A program made the translations under genes and the position numbers. DNA of 64,000 nucleotides from an uncultured Flavobacteriaceae bacterium (GTDB lineage Bacteria > Bacteroidota > Bacteroidia > Flavobacteriales > Flavobacteriaceae). The notes beneath the pieces are model-generated. The model was not told the DNA's origin, searched no databases, and saw only the letters and a program-made list of their open reading frames with translations. Positions 19,695-27,380 of the stretch are shown piece after piece. The first letter of the stretch is position 1. The number at the start of each line of letters is the position of its first letter. Location of the stretch: positions 310,001 through 374,000 of the forward strand of contig CALSRG010000001.1 of NCBI GenBank assembly GCA_943788695.1, given 5' to 3'.

Positions 19695-20117
19695 ATGGTA
19701 TTCAAAATTTTAAATCAGGACTATTTTACTAAAATGGTTGATTTGGCCCAGCAGCTGAACCCCAATCTTGAAAGAACGCTCATTGAAAATCGTCAAATGG
19801 AGATGTTCAACTATAACAATTATACTCCTTTTGGATGCTTTTTTGATGGCGTGCTCGTGGGAATCACCTCAGGATGGATGACTACCAGAATATATTCTGG
19901 AAAGCAATTAGAGCTAGACAATGTTGTGATGGATGCTACATTGCGCTCTCAAGGAATGGGGAATCAATTTATCGAATGGATTGAAAATTGGTCTCGAGAA
20001 AATGGTTGTCAAACTGTAGAATTAAACTCTTATGTGAACAGTCCTCGAGCGCATAAATTTTACTTCAAAAGGAATTATATCGTTGCAGGATTCCATTTTA
20101 TCAAGAAACTCAATTAA
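19695..20117 (+). CDS. GNAT family N-acetyltransferase
   Basis: From the ATG at 19695, 13 bases after the GH53 stop, the product is 140 aa. The frame is open further upstream inside GH53, but those codons are antisense-free shadow sequence. The acetyl-CoA-binding motif is RSQGMGNQFIEWIE, after a typical LDNVVMD beta-strand, and SPRAHKFYFKRNYIVAGFHF is the C-terminal GNAT pattern. The acceptor is unknown. It may be the last gene of the operon starting at 13204. Confidence 0.85.
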   Translation: MVFKILNQDYFTKMVDLAQQLNPNLERTLIENRQMEMFNYNNYTPFGCFFDGVLVGITSGWMTTRIYSGKQLELDNVVMDATLRSQGMGNQFIEWIENWSRENGCQTVELNSYVNSPRAHKFYFKRNYIVAGFHFIKKLN

Positions 20118-20124
20118 GAAATTG

Positions 20125-20132
20125 TATTTTTA
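20125..20132 (+). promoter_or_regulatory. Possible -7 element for the CDGSH gene
   Basis: TATTTTTA matches the Bacteroidota -7 consensus TAnnTTTG at all but the last base and lies 20 bases before the ATG. No convincing -33 TTTG was seen. Confidence 0.3.
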
Positions 20133-20152
20133 CAAAAAACAAAGCATCAATC

Positions 20153-20338
20153 ATGGAAGAAAATACACAACCCACTATTCAAGTGACTAACAGTGGCAAG
20201 GTCGTTGTGACTAATGCAAAAGACGTTAATCTATTAGACGGCGACGGAAACCCCATTCCGAAAAGAAACCGCTTCTCGCTGTGCAATTGCGGCAAAACAT
20301 CAGACGGTCCATTTTGCGATGGATCGCATAACAGTTAA
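20153..20338 (+). CDS. CDGSH iron-sulfur domain protein
   Basis: This 61-aa protein ends in a single mitoNEET-type [2Fe-2S] motif: C44-N-C46, C55-D-G-S-H59 (CNCGKTSDGPFCDGSH). The 3-Cys/1-His cluster is redox-active and labile. The N-terminal 40 residues (QVTNSGKVVVTNAKDVNLLDG) form a small beta region. It has no membrane segment, so it is probably soluble and cytoplasmic. Its stop overlaps the convergent glycosyltransferase stop by the 4 bases TTAA. Confidence 0.95.
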   Translation: MEENTQPTIQVTNSGKVVVTNAKDVNLLDGDGNPIPKRNRFSLCNCGKTSDGPFCDGSHNS

Positions 20339-21486
20339 ATATTTAATATTGAATTGATCCAGTCCTGCTTTGAAGTCCAGGATTTTTCCTTTGCTGATCG
20401 ACTCATCAATTGGTAGGATTGCTGGTTCATCCTAAGGATTTCAGTCCATAATTTTTCTGTCTCGGCAGAATCAAAAAGATCTAAACAATAGCCTGTTTGG
20501 CCATGATCTATCATTTCGGGGGATCCACCTGTTAAGTTGGCGATGCATGGTGTGGCATGACTCATTGATTCTAATATAACGGTGGCCAACGGTTCATGCC
20601 AAAGAGATGGTGCAAGCAAAAATTTTACCCTCGGAAAAAAATCTTTAGGTGTCGTTTGTCCTAAAAAATATACAAAATCACAAGAAGCGATAAACTTCAA
20701 AAAGGTTTCAAAATAAGGTCCTTGGCCTGTGCCGCCTATCAAAATATTGACCCCACTAGACTCAAAACTGTCTTTGTGTAGCTTCAAAAATTGAAGGATC
20801 CCTTTATTTTCTGAAATGGCGCCTAAATAGCCCAATGTAAAGACTTTCGGCTTTTCGATTAATGCGTCAGTAACTTCAAAGAATGGTTGTGCGGGATTAT
20901 AGATCACTCTTGAAGACTTAAACTGACGCTCCTTCTCTATCATTTTTTGCAAGGCTTGACTGACAAAAACGGCGTGCATTGAAGTGGTTAGTGACTTTAC
21001 TGGTGCTCTAAAAGCAGTGCAAGTGGCGCACGTTTTATGACAAATTGCCCCTGTTTTAAACCTCGAAGATTTCACACAGGTCAAATAATAATCATGTATA
21101 ATTTGAACATATTTAATACCACATAGTTTGGAAGCTATTAGGATATTGTACCCAAAATAGGTGGTGTTGTGAGCGTAAATTGTAGTAATTCCTTTTGATC
21201 TAAATTGATAGACCAGCTCAATGCACAAAATTGGATTAAAGAGATCCAATAAATGATACATCAATTTTACCAAACGCCATTTTTTAACAACTGTTTTTGG
21301 GCTACAGATATTTCCAAATATGACGGGCAAGAAATTATAAGACCCTTGTCGCGCTGCCCTATGAGTCAATACGAAAGGATGTTCTTGTTTTAGCGTGTAT
21401 TCGTCAATGAATAATTGAGCCATTTTTTCTGCACCGCCCTGATAATATGGCGGCAACATAGCGCTAACAACTAAAGTTCTATTCAT
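20335..21486 (-). CDS. Glycosyltransferase family 4-like
   Basis: This 383-aa GT-B enzyme has an N-terminal acceptor half (MLPPYYQGGAEKMAQLFIDEY, glycine-rich loop) and a C-terminal donor half. The donor half carries KVFTLGYLGAISENKGILQF, ILIGGTGQGPY and the nucleotide-sugar motif HEPLATVILESMSHATPCIA. It probably adds a hexose to a lipid-linked glycan on the cytoplasmic face. A Cys cluster CHKTCATCTAF near residues 148-158 is unusual and could bind metal, as in some GT4 enzymes with a zinc-like insert. The start overlaps the flippase stop by 8 bases; the pair is a two-gene operon. Confidence 0.87.
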   Translation of the reverse strand: MNRTLVVSAMLPPYYQGGAEKMAQLFIDEYTLKQEHPFVLTHRAARQGSYNFLPVIFGNICSPKTVVKKWRLVKLMYHLLDLFNPILCIELVYQFRSKGITTIYAHNTTYFGYNILIASKLCGIKYVQIIHDYYLTCVKSSRFKTGAICHKTCATCTAFRAPVKSLTTSMHAVFVSQALQKMIEKERQFKSSRVIYNPAQPFFEVTDALIEKPKVFTLGYLGAISENKGILQFLKLHKDSFESSGVNILIGGTGQGPYFETFLKFIASCDFVYFLGQTTPKDFFPRVKFLLAPSLWHEPLATVILESMSHATPCIANLTGGSPEMIDHGQTGYCLDLFDSAETEKLWTEILRMNQQSYQLMSRSAKEKSWTSKQDWINSILNI

Positions 21487-22702
21487 CCATTAATTTTGAC
21501 GCCGTGTAAGTTACATAAATCGCCAAAAGTAACTCAAAAAACAGATAGGCATAAATCAGAGCTTCAGACACTTGAACGAATTGCTTCAGCACAAAAAAAC
21601 CAACCAAGAAGAACCCTATAAAAAGATATAGAAATTTGGAATAATTTTTTTTCTGAACAGAAAACAACAAACAGCCGTTGCCTAAAAATTCAGTACAAGC
21701 ATATAAGGGCAAGGTAAACAACAGCATATTGAACACTAGGACATTGCTGTATGGGTTAATGTTAAAAAACCCTATAATCACACCCTGTGAGCTCGTCAAA
21801 ACTACAATTGCGATAACCGAGACGGCAATGAAGAAATACAAATATTTTTTATGATAATTAGACAACCGATCTTTAAAGATATTCGGAATTAGCGATTGAT
21901 TAGCGGATGTCATAACCAGCCTAAATAATCGAAAAAATTTTTCATAAAGGTCGAAAGCAATAATGTTTGCCGGCCCGAAAAAAGTAGCGCTTATGAGTTT
22001 CGATAATTTCAATGGTAGATCAATGGCGTCAATAGTCAAAAAGCTTAGAGTGGCAAATTGAATGTCGTGCCAAACGGCTTTTAGTTTCACCCTTTGGAAT
22101 AAAAAGTCTTTTTTGCAAAATATATAGATCCATGCCGTCAAGGCAGACAGTCCGCTACTCAATGAAATTACTGTTAGGGCGCGTTCAATGTCAGGCTGCA
22201 CGAAAACCAAGTAAACAACGATCAAGGACTTAGGAAGTACATTAAACAGCAGAGTTTTTGAATTCTCTCCAATACCGTTAAAAAACCAATAGGGGAAAAA
22301 AGCTTCATATAAAATTGGTAAAAACCCAATTGTTAGGAGATGACCGTTATTAAACTCTGGAAACACAGTAGCAATAACCAATAAGTATATTCCAAAGGCC
22401 AGTACCAATAATCCCATTTTAATGGTCATGACCCTACTCATAAAAGCGTTTCTCTGTTGGTTATCTTCTGAAATTGATGCTATGTATTTTGTGGCAGAGA
22501 AGTTGTGTCCAAAATTCACTAAAATAGCCAATAATCCTACCACTGAAATAAGACTAATGTATGAAGCGAAATAATCGGACTGTCCTAAAGCGTTACAATA
22601 ATAAAACGTTAAAAATCCGTAGGCCGCATTAAAGCCGTTCGCTCCAATTAAAAAAAGTGCATTGATGTATGAAGACGAAAAGAAAGAAGGTTTATTTTCC
22701 AA
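21479..22702 (-). CDS. Polysaccharide/oligosaccharide flippase (MOP/Wzx-like)
   Basis: This 407-aa protein is hydrophobic throughout, with roughly 10-12 predicted membrane segments (for example residues 9-30, 41-62, 91-111, 118-136 and 280-300). That is the MATE/Wzx architecture used to flip lipid-linked glycans. It is AT-rich relative to neighbours. It is directly upstream of the glycosyltransferase gene and overlaps it. No polymerase or ligase is present, so this two-gene unit may finish or modify a glycan made elsewhere. The Wzx assignment rests on topology and context rather than a specific motif. Confidence 0.75.
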   Translation of the reverse strand: MENKPSFFSSSYINALFLIGANGFNAAYGFLTFYYCNALGQSDYFASYISLISVVGLLAILVNFGHNFSATKYIASISEDNQQRNAFMSRVMTIKMGLLVLAFGIYLLVIATVFPEFNNGHLLTIGFLPILYEAFFPYWFFNGIGENSKTLLFNVLPKSLIVVYLVFVQPDIERALTVISLSSGLSALTAWIYIFCKKDFLFQRVKLKAVWHDIQFATLSFLTIDAIDLPLKLSKLISATFFGPANIIAFDLYEKFFRLFRLVMTSANQSLIPNIFKDRLSNYHKKYLYFFIAVSVIAIVVLTSSQGVIIGFFNINPYSNVLVFNMLLFTLPLYACTEFLGNGCLLFSVQKKNYSKFLYLFIGFFLVGFFVLKQFVQVSEALIYAYLFFELLLAIYVTYTASKLMDE

Positions 22703-22756
22703 TTATGGTTGGTGTTAATGCCAGTATTTTGAATGTCTATGATAGACTGTCCTAAC

Positions 22757-22797
22757 GTAAAAAAACTCCTCGCATTGCTGTGAGGAGTTTAATTTTT
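22757..22797 (-). terminator. Rho-independent terminator (active both ways, mainly minus strand)
   Basis: AAACTCCTC (22763-22771) and GAGGAGTTT (22782-22790) form a 9-bp stem around a ~10-base loop. On the minus strand it is followed by a run of seven T. It lies 24 bases after the lipoprotein gene and separates it from the flippase operon. Confidence 0.85.
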
Positions 22798-22820
22798 AAT
22801 TTTTTAAAAATATTTGCTGA

Positions 22821-23504
22821 TTACCAATAGGTCACAGTTGGAGGACTGGTCATATGGTCGGTCCACTGACCAGTGCCATCTGAATTCCATTGCGCTGAAA
22901 ACGTCAAATCTCCATTTAGGGTATAGGCAAAGTCCCCTGAACCGTCGTTATTCATAGCCATTTCATAGAATACCTGCATGGTATCTCCAAAATCAAAGGA
23001 CAATTCCATTTGAAGACCAGCGGCATTAGATGTCCAAGACACCTCTGTGGTGTAATCAGGAAAATCTTCCATGCCCAAGGCATCAAAATCAACTGTTGAA
23101 ACATAGTATCCAGCCGAACCGTCAGCCATTTGCCAACCCTCTATGGTATAGTAAGCAGCGCCCTGGTAAGTGACCGTATATAAAAACTGATATTGATCTC
23201 CTACTAAGACGTAGTTATAGTCAATGTTAAAGTCGCCATAAGACCAGTTGTAATCCGTTCTTGATTGCACAACTGAGCGATTTGCGCCATCGGGATTGTT
23301 CATAAAAGCTCCGACGGCATTCATTTGAGCCTGCATCACAATCACTTGAGAATAAACAAGCGGTGCATCGGTCTGCATATTTTGAGGCAAACGCTCCTCA
23401 AAATTAAAGGTCGTTACTGAGGGCTCAAAAGGCGTTTCGCCAGCAGGCTCGTCGTTACACGACAAAAGTGCTATGCCGAAAAGTAGGTAAATAAATTTTT
23501 TCAT
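22821..23504 (-). CDS. Lipoprotein of unknown function
   Basis: The 227-aa product has a clear lipobox (FGIALLSCNDE, Cys at 16), so it is probably anchored to a membrane facing the periplasm or surface. The mature part is acidic and rich in Tyr, Trp, Asn and Gly, with alternating beta-type stretches (YNWSYGDFNIDYNYV, then YQGAAYYTIEGW and STVDFDALGMEDF). It ends in WNSDGTGQWTDH. I do not recognise a family. The repeated short beta-strand pattern suggests an all-beta fold such as a barrel-like or lipocalin-like domain. It is monocistronic, bounded by a terminator and a 146-bp upstream gap. Confidence 0.75.
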   Translation of the reverse strand: MKKFIYLLFGIALLSCNDEPAGETPFEPSVTTFNFEERLPQNMQTDAPLVYSQVIVMQAQMNAVGAFMNNPDGANRSVVQSRTDYNWSYGDFNIDYNYVLVGDQYQFLYTVTYQGAAYYTIEGWQMADGSAGYYVSTVDFDALGMEDFPDYTTEVSWTSNAAGLQMELSFDFGDTMQVFYEMAMNNDGSGDFAYTLNGDLTFSAQWNSDGTGQWTDHMTSPPTVTYW

Positions 23505-23650
23505 AAATAGAATATTTTTAGCAAATTTAATAATTTTTAAATTGTGCGATCGTAAATGACTAAACCTAAGGGAAGAAAAGTTTTCTCATATGGGTTAGTG
23601 GTTTATATTTATTAAGGATTTAAAAACCCCTCAATTAAGAAAATTAGCGG

Positions 23651-23953
23651 GTGAAAAAATGTAATTTTAGTACGGGTACTGGAATATTAATTTTATTAGG
23701 AACCTTTGTTGTTGTAGGAATTCTCCACTTCATTTCTATAAAGACAATGAAATTGTCAGAAACTAAAAAAACACATTATCGAAAAGTCTTTTGGTATTTA
23801 TACGGTATCATTTTTATGATAGGTGGAGGAATAAATATAATTGAAAAAGGAGCGTTTCATTGGAGTTTTACCTTACAATTCATAATTGGATTGATTACAA
23901 TAATTCTAAATTTGTTAGGGAAAATAGAAACAAAAAAGAACCCTAACTACTGA
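23651..23953 (+). CDS. Small membrane protein, unknown
   Basis: This 100-aa frame opens with GTG (GTGAAAAAATGT); no in-frame ATG precedes the first membrane segment. Three hydrophobic helices are visible at about residues 10-30, 47-64 and 72-90, with basic residues (KK, RK) flanking them. It is AT-rich and no family is recognised. It could be a real small inner-membrane protein; the absence of a recognisable motif and the GTG start keep confidence moderate. Confidence 0.55.
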   Translation: MKKCNFSTGTGILILLGTFVVVGILHFISIKTMKLSETKKTHYRKVFWYLYGIIFMIGGGINIIEKGAFHWSFTLQFIIGLITIILNLLGKIETKKNPNY

Positions 23954-23976
23954 AAATGAAGTAATTAGGGGTTTTA
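23938..23976. terminator. Imperfect bidirectional hairpin between small membrane gene and tRNA
   Basis: AACCCTAACTACT and AGTAATTAGGGGTT form an interrupted stem with one mismatch and one bulge, with T-rich sequence on both sides. It sits between the plus-strand gene end and the 3' end of the minus-strand tRNA, so it could terminate both. Confidence 0.5.
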
Positions 23977-23980
23977 AGGG

Positions 23981-24054
23981 TGGTCCCACCTGGGCTCGAA
24001 CCAGGGACCACTTGATTATGAGTCAAGTGCTCTAACCAACTGAGCTATAGGACC
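23981..24054 (-). tRNA. tRNA with anticodon CAU (elongator Met or Ile2)
   Basis: A complete 74-nt cloverleaf on the minus strand: acceptor GGTCCTA/TGGGACC, D stem GCTC/GAGC, anticodon stem CTTGA/TCAAG with loop CTCATAA, T stem CCTGG/CCAGG and discriminator A. Anticodon CAU can belong to elongator tRNA-Met or to tRNA-Ile whose C34 is lysidylated by TilS. A normal 1:72 base pair rules out the initiator. Sequence alone by eye does not settle Met versus Ile2. Confidence 0.93.
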
Positions 24055-24208
24055 ATTTGAAAGGACAATATTAAGATATAATTTCTTGTTTCACAAGCAT
24101 TATGCATACTTGTATAAGCCTCATTTAAAAAGACAAATTAACTGATGGTGAAATTTTAATGAAAGCCATCCAAACCTCCTGTCTCGGTAGTTTAGAGCGT
24201 ACATTTTA

Positions 24209-24610
24209 TTAAATATCCTCGCAAAGCTCAACCAAAACACCATGAGCACTCTTGGGGTGCAAAAAAACGATGCGCTTGCTGTCGGCGCCCAGTTTTGGTT
24301 GCTCATTCAAAACTTGAAACCCTGCTGCAACAAGACGTTGAACTTCTTTGTCAATGTCAGTAACCGAAAAGGCCAAATGGTGCAGGCCCTCACCGCGTTT
24401 TTCAATAAATTGAGCAATAGGGCTGTTTGGATCGGTAGCCATGAGAAGCTCCACTTTGGAATCGCCCGTTTTAAAAAAACTGGTGATCACCCCTTCCGAA
24501 GCAACCTTTTCTTCTTTATAGGGCGTAACACCAAGCAATGTCTCATAGACTGCATTAGCCGCCTTAAGGTCTTTAACGGCAATTCCGATGTGTTCAATTT
24601 TTCCTAACAT
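24209..24610 (-). CDS. mce: Methylmalonyl-CoA epimerase
   Basis: This 133-aa vicinal-oxygen-chelate protein has metal ligands at H7 (IEHIGIAVKDL), His in EGLHHLAFSV and Glu in VLVELCED. It interconverts the 2R and 2S epimers of methylmalonyl-CoA, linking propionyl-CoA and succinyl-CoA. The mutase genes are not in the window. It is transcribed away from rbfA, with 68 bases between the two starts. Confidence 0.95.
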   Translation of the reverse strand: MLGKIEHIGIAVKDLKAANAVYETLLGVTPYKEEKVASEGVITSFFKTGDSKVELLMATDPNSPIAQFIEKRGEGLHHLAFSVTDIDKEVQRLVAAGFQVLNEQPKLGADSKRIVFLHPKSAHGVLVELCEDI

Positions 24611-24678
24611 TGGTTCAAAAATACATTAATTGCCACAACCTCAATTGGTCTCAAGCTTAAAAATAGTACTTTTACCCC

Positions 24679-25068
24679 ATGGAAAGCAACCGTCAAAAGA
24701 AAGTAGCAAGCGTTTTACAAAAAGACTTGGCAGAAGTCTTACAGACTGCCGTGCGTTCAGGTGCTCTTGGTGTTGTGATTTCCGTTACTAAAGTAAGTGT
24801 GACTGTCGATTTGAGTTTGGCTAAGGTTTACCTCAGCATATTTCCTATTGCTAAGGCCGACGAATTAATGAAAGGTATCTCATCTAATGGGCCTCTCATC
24901 AAGCACGAATTGGCCCAGCGCACTAAAAATCAAATGAGGCGCATGCCAGATTTACGGTTTTATCTGGACGATTCTCTGGAGTATATCGATAAAATTGAAC
25001 ATGCCCTTAAACGGGAGGAAAATCCAATTACAAAGCCCGATTTGCTTGAAAAACGTAAAAAGATTTAA
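24679..25068 (+). CDS. rbfA: 30S ribosome-binding factor A
   Basis: This 129-aa KH-like protein assists late 16S rRNA processing and 30S maturation. It begins MESNRQKKVASVLQKDLAEVL, contains the VSVTKVSVTVDLSLAKVYLSIFP strand pair and ends RMPDLRFYLDDSLEYIDKIE, the RbfA signature. A TACTTTTA element 5 bases before the ATG resembles a -7 box, but its position would give a leaderless or very short leader. The stop abuts the TTG start of the next gene. Confidence 0.95.
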   Translation: MESNRQKKVASVLQKDLAEVLQTAVRSGALGVVISVTKVSVTVDLSLAKVYLSIFPIAKADELMKGISSNGPLIKHELAQRTKNQMRRMPDLRFYLDDSLEYIDKIEHALKREENPITKPDLLEKRKKI

Positions 25069-26268
25069 TTGAAAATCACCTACTACATGGCGCAGCGTTA
25101 TTTGCGCAGCAAGAGTAGCAGTAACGCCATCAACATAATTACACGTATTGCGGGAGCAGGTGTTTTTGTGGCCTCTGCGGCCCTTTTTGTGGTTTTATCA
25201 GGCTTTACAGGACTTAAAGATTTTAGCTTACAGTTTACCTCTTTTGTCGATCCAGACCTCAAGGTATTTCCGAGTTTTGGAAAACAATTTGAGCCAACCG
25301 ACTTGCAGCTTTCTGGGCTTTACAATATCCAAGGCATTCATAACATATCAGCGGTTATTGAAGAAAGAATGGTGGTAATCTATGATGACAAAAAAACCAT
25401 CGTCACTTTCAAGGGTGTTGACGAAAATTATTCGAGGACTACGGTAGATTCGATATTGACTTTAGGCCAATGGATTTCACCTGGAAGCAATCAAATGGTT
25501 TTAGGCTGGGGTGTTGCAAGAGACCTGTCTTTTAGTTTAAATGATTACACTACGCCTATAGAGTTGTATGCCCCAAAAGGTGGTAAAGGGCAGATTAGCT
25601 CCATTCGAGGCGCTCTCAAAAAAACCATCGGAAACGGTGTAGGTGTTTTTCAAATCAACGAGGATTTTGACAACGGCTATATCTTTGGAGATATTCATAC
25701 CGCACAGTATTTAATTGATAAGAACGACCGCACAATAAGTGCTATTGAATTAATACTCGATCCTGAAGCAGACCCCTCAAAAATATCCAATGACATTTTG
25801 AAAGTATTTAATAATGAGGTGATCGTAAAATCACGATTCCAATTAAATGATACTCTTTACAAAATGCTCAACACCGAACAATTGGCCGTTTACCTTATTT
25901 TTACATTGGTGCTTATCATTGCCGTTTTTAATGTTATTGGTACCATTATTATGATCATATTAGACAAAAAGAAGAACCTTAAAACCCTTTATAGTTTGGG
26001 CGTAACAACATCAGATATAAGACGTATATTTTTTATTCACGGCAGTTTAATGTCACTTATCAGTGGCGGTTTGGGATTAATTTTTGGTATTGTACTAGTA
26101 GTTCTTCAAAAAGAGTTTGAATGGGCGATGCTAACAACCTCCTTGCCTTATCCCGTCCGTATGACATTTATCAATGTAGTTGTTGTGATTGCTACCATGT
26201 CCATTCTTGGCATCTGTGCCGCTTTCGTAGCTTCTCGCCGCATCAATCAAAAATTTATTACTTCTTAA
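25069..26268 (+). CDS. ABC transporter permease, LolC/LolE family
   Basis: The 399-aa protein has four membrane segments (about residues 22-45, 268-292, 320-345 and 365-388) around a large periplasmic domain, the FtsX/LolC-E topology. LolCDE-type complexes extract lipoproteins from the inner membrane. The start is TTG at 25069, directly after the rbfA stop. An internal ATG at residue 7 would remove conserved residues before AQRYLRSKSSSNAINIIT, so TTG is preferred. The ATPase partner (LolD) is not encoded here. Its stop overlaps dusB by the 4 bases TTAA. Confidence 0.88.
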   Translation: MKITYYMAQRYLRSKSSSNAINIITRIAGAGVFVASAALFVVLSGFTGLKDFSLQFTSFVDPDLKVFPSFGKQFEPTDLQLSGLYNIQGIHNISAVIEERMVVIYDDKKTIVTFKGVDENYSRTTVDSILTLGQWISPGSNQMVLGWGVARDLSFSLNDYTTPIELYAPKGGKGQISSIRGALKKTIGNGVGVFQINEDFDNGYIFGDIHTAQYLIDKNDRTISAIELILDPEADPSKISNDILKVFNNEVIVKSRFQLNDTLYKMLNTEQLAVYLIFTLVLIIAVFNVIGTIIMIILDKKKNLKTLYSLGVTTSDIRRIFFIHGSLMSLISGGLGLIFGIVLVVLQKEFEWAMLTTSLPYPVRMTFINVVVVIATMSILGICAAFVASRRINQKFITS

Positions 26269-27254
26269 AACACGAATGAGCCAAAGGTGTTGAGCACCTC
26301 GTCTAAAGTGTCAAAAACAGATTGTGAATCGTCACTAGTTACCATACGTGTTCGGTAAGGCTTGAAATTGGGAATTCCTCTAAAATAATTCGTGTAGTGC
26401 CTTCTGGTTTCAAACACCCCCAGATGTTCGCCTTTCCAATCAATAGCCATCTCAAGGTGTCGACGTGCCGCAGATACGCGTTCTTCAACGCTTATCGGTG
26501 GCAAGTGTTGTCCAGTAGCAATGAAATGTTTGACTTGTTTAAAAAACCAAGGATTCCCTATCGAGGCCCTTCCAATCATAGCGCCATCAAGTCCAAATTC
26601 ATCACGCATCTTAACCGCTTTTTCAGGAGTGTCAACATCGCCATTTCCAAATACTGGAATGTGCATTCTTGGATTGTTTTTAACTGCCGCGATAGGGTGC
26701 CAGTCGGCCTCGCCTTTATACATTTGAGCTCTCGTTCTACCATGAATAGAAATTGCTTGGCAGCCAACATCTTGAAGCCGCTCAGCAACCTCAACAATTC
26801 TGATCGAATCATGGTCCCAGCCCAATCTTGTTTTGACGGTAATGGGCAAGTGCGTTCGCTTAACCATTTCCTGAGTCAACTTCTCCATCAAATCAATATC
26901 TTTTAATATTCCCGCACCAGCACCTTTGCTCACCACCTTTTTTACAGGACAGCCAAAATTGATATCAATCATATCGGGTTTTGAAGCTGTTACAATATCA
27001 ACCGACTGTAACATACTCTCCAAATTAGCTCCAAAAATCTGAATACCAACTGGACGCTCCTTCTCATATATATCTAATTTAATCATGCTTTTTGCGGCAT
27101 CGCGAATAAGCCCTTCACTAGATATGAACTCTGTAAAAACAACGTCAGCGCCCTGTTCTTTGCAAAGCGCTCGGAAAGGTGGGTCGCTAACATCTTCCAT
27201 AGGCGCCAGTAATAATGAAAAATCTGGAAGTTGAATATTTGCTATTTTGACCAT
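26265..27254 (-). CDS. dusB: tRNA-dihydrouridine synthase
   Basis: This 329-aa FMN enzyme reduces uridine to dihydrouridine in tRNA D loops. It has the LLAPMEDVSDPPFR start, the catalytic Cys C102 in INFGCPVKKV, VKTRLGWD, the SIHGRTRAQMYKGEADW segment and GAMIGRASIGNPW. Length and motifs match the DusB class found in Bacteroidota. It is convergent with the permease gene and divergent from lepA. Confidence 0.95.
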   Translation of the reverse strand: MVKIANIQLPDFSLLLAPMEDVSDPPFRALCKEQGADVVFTEFISSEGLIRDAAKSMIKLDIYEKERPVGIQIFGANLESMLQSVDIVTASKPDMIDINFGCPVKKVVSKGAGAGILKDIDLMEKLTQEMVKRTHLPITVKTRLGWDHDSIRIVEVAERLQDVGCQAISIHGRTRAQMYKGEADWHPIAAVKNNPRMHIPVFGNGDVDTPEKAVKMRDEFGLDGAMIGRASIGNPWFFKQVKHFIATGQHLPPISVEERVSAARRHLEMAIDWKGEHLGVFETRRHYTNYFRGIPNFKPYRTRMVTSDDSQSVFDTLDEVLNTFGSFVF

Positions 27255-27346
27255 GATATTAACCTGATTGGCGAAATTAAGATAATTTCAGCAAAAGCCA
27301 TTTGCTAGAATTTCTCTTCTATAGCTCGTGCCGATAAGAAATTGCT

Positions 27347-27354
27347 TATTTTTG
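27347..27354 (+). promoter_or_regulatory. -7 promoter element of lepA
   Basis: TATTTTTG is an exact match to the Bacteroidota -7 consensus TAnnTTTG, 26 bases upstream of the lepA ATG. No clear -33 TTTG is at the expected 19-21 base distance. Confidence 0.5.
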
Positions 27355-27380
27355 CGCCTATTCGTCTGTGACGCCACCTT

